Shown: in pieces, positions 1 through 9,009 of the stretch
Layout: the number at the start of each line of letters is the position of its first letter
Position numbering within the stretch: position 1 is the stretch's first letter
Virus record (IMG/VR): IMGVR_UViG_3300025109_000031
Coordinates: 1 to 36,160 of that record
DNA length: 36,160 bases
Strand: one strand, 5' to 3'
Origin: a virus
Program-made: the position numbers and the translations under genes
The notes under the pieces: generated by a model
What the model was told of the DNA's origin: nothing
Seen by the model: the letters and a program-made list of their open reading frames with translations, nothing else
Database searches by the model: none

Positions 1-1
1 A

Positions 2-349
2 GGTATAACACTTCAGCTTGGGGATTCTTATAGACATCTTAGTGTACAACAGGAACAGTATGATGCTGCAAAAGGCACTCCTAAAGAGGGTAAGATTGCT
101 CAACCAAAGAATTCTCTACATCCTAAGGGTATAGCTTTTGACTTAGCTCAAACAGATGAGATGAAAAAGCCTGCAGTTCATAAAGCTCTTATTGCTGCTG
201 GTTTTGTGAGATCAAGACCCGATGAATGGTATCATTATTCTATGTCAAATAAAAAAGCATTGGAGTTAGGTAAGATTACTCGGGAACAATTTGAGATGTT
301 TTCAGCTTATGAAGATTCAGCAGCCCAAATAGTATCATCTGGTACATAA
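2..349 (+). CDS. M15-family peptidoglycan peptidase (5' partial; endolysin/VanY-like)
   Basis: This is the C-terminal 115 residues of a zinc peptidase; the gene begins before the window. The frame is open from base 2. It carries the M15 signature S-L-H-P-K-G-I-A-F-D (SxHxxGxAxD, codons around 113-142) and the later E-W-Y-H-Y, equivalent to the EWWHF motif; together these supply the His, Asp and His zinc ligands of the family. M15 enzymes cut peptide cross-links in peptidoglycan (D-Ala-D-Ala carboxypeptidase or L-Ala-D-Glu endopeptidase), so here it is probably a lysin for release or for entry. The stop codon overlaps the start of the giant downstream gene (TAATG), so the two are translationally coupled. 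Subfamily and exact bond are not decidable from this fragment. Confidence 0.85.
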   Translation, partial: GITLQLGDSYRHLSVQQEQYDAAKGTPKEGKIAQPKNSLHPKGIAFDLAQTDEMKKPAVHKALIAAGFVRSRPDEWYHYSMSNKKALELGKITREQFEMFSAYEDSAAQIVSSGT

Positions 350-3300
350 TGCCTTTAGATAGACAAAGTGTAATAGATGATATAAGAGCTACTGATCCCG
401 AGTTTTTTGAAACTTGGGACGACTCTAAAATATTTGGTTTTCTACAATACGCTGAACCAGAATTAAAATTTAAACCCGAGACTGAGGGTGCTGCTATATA
501 TAGACAGTATGGTGCTGTTGAAGTTCCCAACTTTATGGAGAGAGCTGCACATCAATTAGAGACTCAATGGGATGAGATGAATACTGGTCTCTATGGTATG
601 ATGCCATGGACTGATATAGAGGCTGCTGAAAACCTAAGACAATATAATAAAAATTTATATAAGGCAAAAATAGCTGACAATATTGAACTTCAAGCCTTGA
701 CTGCTTGGAAAGAAGACGAACCTGGATGGACTAATTTAGATACTGGGTTGAGGTCTTTATCTGAGGCTATACCATCTTTGGCTTTGGCTATGACTGGTAC
801 TCTTATGGGTGTTGGACTCGCTAAGGTAACTGGTGGGAGTTCTTTAATGTATAGTGTTGCATCTCTTGCTCCAATGTTTGCTATGGAATCTGGGGCACAG
901 TATAATGAGGCTATGGCTACTTTAGTAGATGAATTGGGGATGGACCCCGAAGATGCTAGGGGATATGCACAAATGACTGCTGTTGGTTATGGTGCTGTTG
1001 CTTCTATGCTTGAAAAAATTGGTGCACAGCATTATTTAAGATTAGTTGGAATTGGTAGAAAAGCGTCAACAGATGCTTTAAGAACGTCTATTGCCAAGCG
1101 TTTAGTTATGAGTGGTATGGATAAGGGAACGCTAATAAGAGGCGGGACAAGGATGCTGGCAGGTTTCTCTAAAACAATAGAAGGTACTTTACTTGAGGGT
1201 TCAACTGAGTGGTTACAGGCATATACTCAAAATACAATTAATGAAGGTATGCGATTAGGCTTTGGTGAGGATCAAATGTCTGTTAAGGGGGCTTTGCAGG
1301 AAGCGTTTAAGAAAACTTGGGACAACCCAGCAGTTTGGGAAGAGGGTTTTGCTGGTGCAACAACTGGTGTTCTTGGTTTCCCATTTGGCGCAGCTACATC
1401 AACTCAAGCATCTAAAATTTCTCAAGAGGAGATTGCAGAACTTCAAGATGCTGATGAAACTGACACAAAACAAGTAGCAGAACCTGGGAAATTTGGTGGT
1501 TATTTATCTGCTCTTTTTGACCCAGATTTAATGGATGATACTCTCAGTGATATAAAACAAGGCGATGAAATGGGAGAAAGGATGCAATTTGCTGAAGACA
1601 GAATAGGAAATATAGGTAAGAAAATACTATATGTTCTTGGGAACAACGCAGACTCTGTAAATGATCTATATAATCATCTAAATAAAGATATACTCTTAGC
1701 TGAAGTAAAGAAGGTTTTCATTGAAGAAGCTGGTTTAGATGAAGCCTCTGGGGAAGCTGAATTACGAGCTTTTATTTCTCATTTTGTATCGACTGGAAAA
1801 TTTATTGATTCGGAAACAGTTGCACAAGAGGGGATGCTTAGTGAGATTATAAAAGATCCTACATTATCCATGCCCGAATTTGCAGAGCAAGAACCTTCTG
1901 ATCTCGACTTTTTGGTCGTACCCCCAACGCTAGACACTAAACCAACATTTAAACAACTTGAAAAAAGCATTACTGAGGCTAGAAAGAATGAGCTTATTGA
2001 TGCAGCGGAGGCGGGTAAAAAACCCAAAATGTCTGATGCTGAGAAGGCTTGGTTTGATGTAGTTATGTCCCCAGAGATGGTAGATGCAGTTCTTGCAGAT
2101 TTTCAAGCCACTCCCGAAGGGAAAGCTGGTGGATCAGCACCTGGGGTTATACCGAGTGCTGAAACTGGTGGACCAGCAGTACAAAAAGTTATATCCGCAT
2201 TTGATAAGGGTGTAGCTGCAGAAAATGTTCAAATAACAGAGAAAAATGAGAAGATAATTGCAGAGCATGAAGCTGGTACAGTAATTAATGATCCTCAAGG
2301 TAATTACAAGAAAGGTCAGCGTGTACAATTAAACATTGACCCATCAACAATATCAAATAAAAAAAATCAAAAAGCTTTAGAGGCGATAGGAAAAGATAAG
2401 ACATATGCTGTTGTTGCAGTTTCTGAAACAAGTATAAGACTAATTGAACTTAATTCAGAGGGAGAACTTTCTGTTAACCCAGCTGAACAAAAGGCAAAAG
2501 ATCAAATATGGATACATAAAACACTCTATAAGGGCAAAGAAAGACAGACAGATCATTTAAAAATCGTTGGTATAGGTGGTAAAACATATCAAACACAATA
2601 TGAGAAAAAGTATGACACAACATACGAGGAGACAGATAGAGTAAAGGTTGGAGATAAGGTAGTTGAAACAAAGGCACAGTCTGATGTGGATAAGATGACT
2701 CCTTCTCAGTTACTTGCTAAGGCTAAAGAATTAGGTGTAAAAGACCAGCTTCCTACAACACCAAGTGGAGCAGTAAGTAAATCAGCAGCGAATATTGAAA
2801 AAATCAAAAAAATAATTAAAGCTGCAATGCCTCAACCAGTTCAAGCAGTAAAACCCACAACGCCTGGGAAGACTAAAAGTCTTATCGCAGAAATAGAGGC
2901 AGAGAAGAAAGAAGCTCCAGCTGAAGTAAAAGCAGAGAAGAGAATTACTTCTGTTATGAAAGAATTTTTTAAATCACCAGAAGATATTCAGAAAGCAAGA
3001 ATTGCAAATGTTAGTGATGATGTAGTTGTTGGATATATATCATCTGCACCTGATAACGTTGTTGAGGATATTTTAAAATTGATGCCAGCTGATAGAGCTA
3101 ATAGATTAATGGATACTATAGTTCAGTATAAAAATATTATAGAAAAAGATTTTGCATCTAAATCAGATCGTGAAAAAGCATTTGCAGAAGAAAATATGAT
3201 ATATATGCCTTCCGTTGATGCAAAGATACAATTTTTTAAAGAATTAAATAAATCAATTAAAGCTCCAGCAAAGAAAGATGTACAAAAAACTGGAGAAACA

Positions 3301-6300
3301 GACCAAGTACAAACACCAGATACATTTGATGACGTTACAGGGATTCCTCAACAAGTATCTGACCTTTCTGTTAAAGAATTGAAAAAGATATTAAAGGGAA
3401 AAGACCAAAAAACTGGAGGGACTAAACAAGCTTTAAGAAGGAGACTAGAAGCTTTAATTAAATTAACTGCTTCAGATCAGCATTCTGACAAAGAAAGTGT
3501 TACTGATGCTGAATTAGAAAAAACTGAGAAAGCCATTTTTAATACTTTGGCAATTTTAGTTGGAGGTGACAGGAATAGGGGAGCAAGAGAAAAAGCTGGA
3601 GTTACTGAGACTCGTCTGGAAGAGAATAAGAGATTAAAGGCTGAAGAGAAAGAACTCAGTGATAATCTTATTTTTGACGATGCACTTGAAGAGTCATTAC
3701 TGGATATTGAAGAATCAAATTCACCTCCTATACAGAAAAAGAGAGACAGGGTAGAATTACTAAGGGCAGCTAAGGCTAAACAAGAAACAGGGACTAAAAA
3801 GGCTCAATCCAGGAAAACAATTGAGGGTAAAGGTAGGGTAGCACCCTCTACAAAGAAAAAAACAGCACCTAAAAAGGCGGTTACGGAGAAAAAAGGCTTA
3901 TCTGATAAGCAGAAAACAGAGTTTGTCAAGAAACGTCTTGCTGGTGAAAAAGCCAATGAAGCAGATATGACCAAGGCAGAATTAGCTTATTATAATAGTG
4001 AAGAATTTAGTCAAGATTATGAATCTCAAAAACTTATGGAAGACGCGGGAGATCAAGATTTCAATAGACCCACAGATAACTTTGATTATCAAGATGAAAT
4101 GGATAGTAACGAGAAGTTGGCATCTGAAGATAAAATACTTATGGATAAAATTCTATCAAGGCTACAAAAACATTTTCCTTATGTAGATGTGAAAACTTTT
4201 GAAGGTCTTATAAAGGTATATGGAAGAAATAAAATTGGTTATGCAACGGAGGCTCTTGTAGCATGGTCACTGGATAAGGGAAAACTTGATACACTCCCAC
4301 ATGAATATGCTCATATATATGTTAAACTACTTAGAAATGAAAAGATCATTAAACTTGCTCTTAAGCAATTCAAGACTGAAGAAGCTTTGGTTCAGGCTAT
4401 AGCAGATTACTATATGAAGAGGATTAGAGATAAAAAGTTTCTTAATACAGTTAAAGTCTTTTTGAAACAAATGGTAGCAAGATTAAAAAGGATGTTTAAG
4501 ATTGAGCCTCAAAATCAAGATGAAGTTTTACAATTCATAGCTGAGGAATTTTATCAAGGAAGGTATCTTGGAATAGATGTAACTGTTGGAGACCAGTGGA
4601 TTGGATATCAAGATGAAAATGAGTCAACTGAAGAGAATGACGAAGAAGGGACTACTGAAGATGAATCTGATGCTCCAGGTGCAAAGCAAACAACTATTCC
4701 TAGTGGTATCAAATTAACTCATTTCCACCATGAAGTTCTTGGTATTTATATCAATAACAAATTTGATTATCCTATAATGATGGATTTAGCTGATAAATAT
4801 AAAACATATCAAGAATATGAGGATGCCCTTTTTGAGTGGGCAGCTGAAATGGCTGCTGAAAGGAATTTTATTGGTGATGAGAATGTCAAGTCTCAAGCGG
4901 AACTGACTGACGATCAAAAGAATAAGATGAAAAATGAGTGGAGTAGGATACAATCAAGGATTAAAAGATTTAGTAGGACTAATCCTGCCGCTCAGGGAAG
5001 AGATACAAGAGCCTACCTTGAAATTACTTTAAATTATGATGAAGACACTGCGGAGGGAAACTCAGCTGGTATGCAACCTGCTGGAACATATGATAAGGTA
5101 AATGAAAAGGAATTTCCTGAATATCAAGTTAGAAATTTTATTGAAGATGACTATATAAATGGAACGCATGATTCAAGAGCCATGATACTTCCCTTAAAAC
5201 AGATTACTAAAAGATTAGTAAGAAAGAAAGATAAAAAAGTTTTCCATAAATCATCTGCTCCAGAAATGAGTTTAGGCTTTTTAGGATTTCTACAGAGGAA
5301 GGCTGGTCTTGAATATAAGAGAAAATTTGAGAGGCAAGTATTAGGAATTAAAGCTAGGGCTATGGCAAGGGCTGAAGCAGGCTTAACAGAGAAGGAAAAT
5401 ATTAAAATAATATTAGAAGATTTAGAGAAGATGGATAAGAGAGGTACTCTTCTCAGTATTATAGGTTCTAAGCTTGGTGATAATGCAGCAATTATCTCTA
5501 CAAATGTGCGGAATATGCCTCATACATTGACTCCAGAAGCATTTAATCAGATTATAGAAGATGAACTTAGTTTTAACAATATAAATAAAGACCATGCTAA
5601 AATTCTTAGGAAAGACTCAAATTATGAAACATTAAAGAACAGTAAAAATCGCTTGGTGACTGCTACTAGCTTTAACGAGTATGCAAGAGAGAAAATTGAT
5701 GAATTAGGCTCTATTAATGCATTTTTTGATACTCTTTACGAGGAAATGAATCATAAAGACTTTACAGATATGGTAGAGATGTCACAATCTCTTGCTCAAC
5801 TTAGATGGTGGCAGAATGTGAGGACACCAGATTATTTTATGTATGAGAAGAGTGCTGGTGATTCAATGATTAGGTTAAGTATCAATCTGGCAGAAGGTCC
5901 AAGTCCCACAGAAGCTGGTGATATGGAAGTGATGATTATAGATGAGGATGTTCAGATTGGTGGAAAAGTATGGGAAAGAGATGAAAATGGTGATTGGGTA
6001 TTAGACAGCAATGGCAATCATAGGTTAATAGATGAAGAGATTAATGCAGATTCCCTAACATATGGCGAAGTTGATGGTGCTTCTTATACTGGTACCAGAT
6101 ATTTAAGCAAAGTCGGTGGTTCTCTTGGTTATAATGTATTACAGCAGTTAAAAACTTTTATTAGGCAAAGAGATGTTAATGCAGGGACTGGGGAGGTCGA
6201 GGGCTACATCGGAATGAAACATATGATGTTTGCAGTTTATAAGGGAATGAAATTTTATAAAAATGGAGAACTATTTGCAGAAGTTAGAGAAGATTCAAAT

Positions 6301-9006
6301 AGACTAACATATTTTTATGACGTTAAAAATGAAAAAGAATTTGACATGATAGCATCTCCTAATGAGGCTAAGATGACATTTGGGAAGTATGCAAGTGCCA
6401 AACAGAAGGCTGATGCTTTTGGTGGGCAAGAGACTGATTATGATAATGGTTTCTATAAAACCCACACTATAAAAGCTACATCTATTAAAGTAACACAGGT
6501 TATGGATAAAAGTAAGTGGAGTGCATCATATCCTATCGCTGTGGGTGAGATGTTGTTGTCCTTAGGATACACTTCTGACGAGGTAAAAGCCCTCTTAAAG
6601 ACGATGCGCGGTAGATATGTAGATATTGTGAACCATTACACTGAACAGATGAAAAGCTACTATGAAAACCCCAAGCTGTTAGCAGATTTTATAAGGAAAG
6701 CAGACAAAGCTGGTGAAATACCAGATGATCTACAAAAATGGGTAAAAAGACTAGGAGAAGGTGGTCTGGGAATCTTTCATCCAGCCCTTATTACTCATAT
6801 TCTACCAGTTCTTAATAGTAAGCTTATAAAGGATGGTATTAATAAAGCCAGAGGATATAAAGGAGAGGGTACGGTTTTATATCTCAAACCAGCAAGAAAT
6901 AAGAGTAATTCCAAACATCATCATTTGATGAAAGATAATATTATTCTATCAGCAGATAATAAAATGGCGTTTAAGAAAATTGCAAATTTGATTAAAGAAG
7001 GGATGAATAAGGATGACATAGCAACGTGGGATAGCTTAACAAAACATGAGAAGCTTAAATCTATAAATCAATATCTTGAGACACATGATGTTCATATGTT
7101 AATACATAGAAATCCAATTGCTAAAGTAACTGGTCCAGTAGTGAGGAGAGTACAAGCTCTTGAAGAAGGTCTTGGTCAAACAACAATCATGTCTAAAGAG
7201 GATGTTAAGAATATTTTGGATGGTGATTGGGATGGAGACAAAGGTGCTTTGGAATTTATAGGTAAAACAGAAATAGATGCTATGTTGTCATGGCAAAATA
7301 GTGAAATGTTTAAAAAGGTAGACAATATTGTTTCATTAAAGCCTTTTGGAAAAAGAATTGATGACCCAACTAATACTGAAAACTCAACTGTTTTATCAAG
7401 AGATGATATTGCTACTGAAGTGCATAGAAATAGTAAAAATGATGGTGCTACTGGTGTTATGATGAATGGAAGAACTATTATGGCTCAGTTGTTTAGTAAA
7501 GATTTGAGTATAGAGATTGGTAAGGGTAAGGACAAATATACATTAACAGCAGCAGACCCATTGTCAGAAGTTGTTATGGACTATATTAAAATTGATCCTT
7601 ATCAACTGACTAGTGAAGAATTGGGGATTATATCTGAGAATGGAGATACAATAGTTGTATATAAAGATGGTAAGCCAACAAATAAAACTGTTGATATAAC
7701 AAAAGGGGTAACCAAATATCATATAGAAGAAGTGTTACCTGCCGATGATGAAACATGGCATCTTAAAACAACAAAAGGACATGAAATGTCAGTATTGTTT
7801 CAAATGGCAGTTGATGGAAATAAATTCCCATTCCTTGGGCAAATTGTAGCTGAGGCTAAAATGTCTAATTTCAGATTTATGCTTTCAAGAATTTTTCAAA
7901 ATAATGGTACTGATGTATTTAGTCCAAAAGACTTAGATTTTCTTGCAAAGCTCTATGCAGCTCAAAATCTTAGTAGGCAAAGAGCTGGTAGAACAAGAAG
8001 TGGACTTAGTACAGACTTTGATATCAATCTTAGCATGAGTGAAGGTTTACATAAAATGCATAATACTAGACCAATGAAAGATAATGAAATGCTGGGGGAT
8101 GAAAATGGTATTGTAAGGGGGACAAGAAGCGATAAAAAATATGCAGAAGAATTTGGGAAGGCTATATCTCATGAAATTTCAGAATCAAATTGGCAAACTG
8201 AGTATGGTAGAAAAGGTTATCAAGGACATCATGTAGCTGATGTTACTATCAAAATAAAGAATCATATTACACCAATGGAATCATTGTTATTGATGCTTGG
8301 TCCTAAAATAAAATCAAGTTCTTTCAATAAGATGCTTACTGATGATGTTGCCAAAGCAGGGGCTCATATACTTGCTATGCAAGAGTTGTGGGGTTTGAAC
8401 TCTATTGAAGATTTAATGACAAAAGCTGCTCAAAATGAAGATGGTGCGTTTACTGACGCTTATGAATTCATATATAAAACTAAAATTTCTTGGATGCCAG
8501 GACTTGCTGATAATTTACAAGAGACTGTTAAAGGTATTACAGATGAGGTTAAAGGTACAAAAAAAGATTTAAGTTTTGCAAACATATGGGAATATTTAAT
8601 GGATCATACAAAGGATATGAAGGCAGTACAAGCCGACACAAATAAATCCTTTATTGATTTTACTGATTTGTTTATTGAACAATTTCTTTCTCTTACGCCA
8701 GAGGCTCAAGCTTGGACAACACTTGAATTTTTAGGGAGTAGACAGGGTCATGTTAATATACTTAAACTTTTACCACCAAATTTAATGAGTGATAAGATTA
8801 TGGACATTTATCTACCTATGTTTGAAAGACATTTAAGAGAAATAATTGCACTCCCAAAGAAACAAAGGGCTGGTGCTAGGGATATTAGAAAAGGTGGAAA
8901 AGCTGGAGGCGCACTTATTTATAGAACTGATTTAAAGAAGAGTGTAACTCAAATGAGAAAAGACCATAAGAAACGGAACGATAATATTAAAAAGGGAGAG
9001 TGTTAA
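349..9006 (+). CDS. giant multidomain protein: membrane-like N-terminus, SAP motifs, HExxH zincin, RNA polymerase-like DxDGD core
   Basis: A 2885-aa protein, started at the ATG that overlaps the upstream stop. Seen in order: hydrophobic helices at about residues 142-184; a lysine/glutamate-rich linker; SAP-like DNA-binding motifs at about 782-827 and 1005-1038 (the second with the L..KELK.. pattern and a conserved G); a zinc metalloprotease motif H-E-Y-A-H at 1318-1322; and a C-terminal part with R2254-N-P2256 followed 39 residues later by D2293-W-D-G-D2297. An R-x-P about 35 residues before NADFDGD is the layout of the beta-prime catalytic barrel of multisubunit RNA polymerase, and RNP...DxDGD is that of eukaryotic RNAi polymerases and crAss-like phage polymerases. 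A possible partner barrel has D1909-G1910 and K1957. Phage 'large polyvalent proteins' share this size and mosaic build. The polymerase role is an inference; the motifs are directly visible. Confidence 0.75.
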   Translation: MPLDRQSVIDDIRATDPEFFETWDDSKIFGFLQYAEPELKFKPETEGAAIYRQYGAVEVPNFMERAAHQLETQWDEMNTGLYGMMPWTDIEAAENLRQYNKNLYKAKIADNIELQALTAWKEDEPGWTNLDTGLRSLSEAIPSLALAMTGTLMGVGLAKVTGGSSLMYSVASLAPMFAMESGAQYNEAMATLVDELGMDPEDARGYAQMTAVGYGAVASMLEKIGAQHYLRLVGIGRKASTDALRTSIAKRLVMSGMDKGTLIRGGTRMLAGFSKTIEGTLLEGSTEWLQAYTQNTINEGMRLGFGEDQMSVKGALQEAFKKTWDNPAVWEEGFAGATTGVLGFPFGAATSTQASKISQEEIAELQDADETDTKQVAEPGKFGGYLSALFDPDLMDDTLSDIKQGDEMGERMQFAEDRIGNIGKKILYVLGNNADSVNDLYNHLNKDILLAEVKKVFIEEAGLDEASGEAELRAFISHFVSTGKFIDSETVAQEGMLSEIIKDPTLSMPEFAEQEPSDLDFLVVPPTLDTKPTFKQLEKSITEARKNELIDAAEAGKKPKMSDAEKAWFDVVMSPEMVDAVLADFQATPEGKAGGSAPGVIPSAETGGPAVQKVISAFDKGVAAENVQITEKNEKIIAEHEAGTVINDPQGNYKKGQRVQLNIDPSTISNKKNQKALEAIGKDKTYAVVAVSETSIRLIELNSEGELSVNPAEQKAKDQIWIHKTLYKGKERQTDHLKIVGIGGKTYQTQYEKKYDTTYEETDRVKVGDKVVETKAQSDVDKMTPSQLLAKAKELGVKDQLPTTPSGAVSKSAANIEKIKKIIKAAMPQPVQAVKPTTPGKTKSLIAEIEAEKKEAPAEVKAEKRITSVMKEFFKSPEDIQKARIANVSDDVVVGYISSAPDNVVEDILKLMPADRANRLMDTIVQYKNIIEKDFASKSDREKAFAEENMIYMPSVDAKIQFFKELNKSIKAPAKKDVQKTGETDQVQTPDTFDDVTGIPQQVSDLSVKELKKILKGKDQKTGGTKQALRRRLEALIKLTASDQHSDKESVTDAELEKTEKAIFNTLAILVGGDRNRGAREKAGVTETRLEENKRLKAEEKELSDNLIFDDALEESLLDIEESNSPPIQKKRDRVELLRAAKAKQETGTKKAQSRKTIEGKGRVAPSTKKKTAPKKAVTEKKGLSDKQKTEFVKKRLAGEKANEADMTKAELAYYNSEEFSQDYESQKLMEDAGDQDFNRPTDNFDYQDEMDSNEKLASEDKILMDKILSRLQKHFPYVDVKTFEGLIKVYGRNKIGYATEALVAWSLDKGKLDTLPHEYAHIYVKLLRNEKIIKLALKQFKTEEALVQAIADYYMKRIRDKKFLNTVKVFLKQMVARLKRMFKIEPQNQDEVLQFIAEEFYQGRYLGIDVTVGDQWIGYQDENESTEENDEEGTTEDESDAPGAKQTTIPSGIKLTHFHHEVLGIYINNKFDYPIMMDLADKYKTYQEYEDALFEWAAEMAAERNFIGDENVKSQAELTDDQKNKMKNEWSRIQSRIKRFSRTNPAAQGRDTRAYLEITLNYDEDTAEGNSAGMQPAGTYDKVNEKEFPEYQVRNFIEDDYINGTHDSRAMILPLKQITKRLVRKKDKKVFHKSSAPEMSLGFLGFLQRKAGLEYKRKFERQVLGIKARAMARAEAGLTEKENIKIILEDLEKMDKRGTLLSIIGSKLGDNAAIISTNVRNMPHTLTPEAFNQIIEDELSFNNINKDHAKILRKDSNYETLKNSKNRLVTATSFNEYAREKIDELGSINAFFDTLYEEMNHKDFTDMVEMSQSLAQLRWWQNVRTPDYFMYEKSAGDSMIRLSINLAEGPSPTEAGDMEVMIIDEDVQIGGKVWERDENGDWVLDSNGNHRLIDEEINADSLTYGEVDGASYTGTRYLSKVGGSLGYNVLQQLKTFIRQRDVNAGTGEVEGYIGMKHMMFAVYKGMKFYKNGELFAEVREDSNRLTYFYDVKNEKEFDMIASPNEAKMTFGKYASAKQKADAFGGQETDYDNGFYKTHTIKATSIKVTQVMDKSKWSASYPIAVGEMLLSLGYTSDEVKALLKTMRGRYVDIVNHYTEQMKSYYENPKLLADFIRKADKAGEIPDDLQKWVKRLGEGGLGIFHPALITHILPVLNSKLIKDGINKARGYKGEGTVLYLKPARNKSNSKHHHLMKDNIILSADNKMAFKKIANLIKEGMNKDDIATWDSLTKHEKLKSINQYLETHDVHMLIHRNPIAKVTGPVVRRVQALEEGLGQTTIMSKEDVKNILDGDWDGDKGALEFIGKTEIDAMLSWQNSEMFKKVDNIVSLKPFGKRIDDPTNTENSTVLSRDDIATEVHRNSKNDGATGVMMNGRTIMAQLFSKDLSIEIGKGKDKYTLTAADPLSEVVMDYIKIDPYQLTSEELGIISENGDTIVVYKDGKPTNKTVDITKGVTKYHIEEVLPADDETWHLKTTKGHEMSVLFQMAVDGNKFPFLGQIVAEAKMSNFRFMLSRIFQNNGTDVFSPKDLDFLAKLYAAQNLSRQRAGRTRSGLSTDFDINLSMSEGLHKMHNTRPMKDNEMLGDENGIVRGTRSDKKYAEEFGKAISHEISESNWQTEYGRKGYQGHHVADVTIKIKNHITPMESLLLMLGPKIKSSSFNKMLTDDVAKAGAHILAMQELWGLNSIEDLMTKAAQNEDGAFTDAYEFIYKTKISWMPGLADNLQETVKGITDEVKGTKKDLSFANIWEYLMDHTKDMKAVQADTNKSFIDFTDLFIEQFLSLTPEAQAWTTLEFLGSRQGHVNILKLLPPNLMSDKIMDIYLPMFERHLREIIALPKKQRAGARDIRKGGKAGGALIYRTDLKKSVTQMRKDHKKRNDNIKKGEC

Positions 9007-9009
9007 AAT

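Noticed and set aside
276-530. Minus-strand open frame over the start of the giant gene
   Set aside because: Antisense to a clear coding frame, no ribosome site and low-quality composition.
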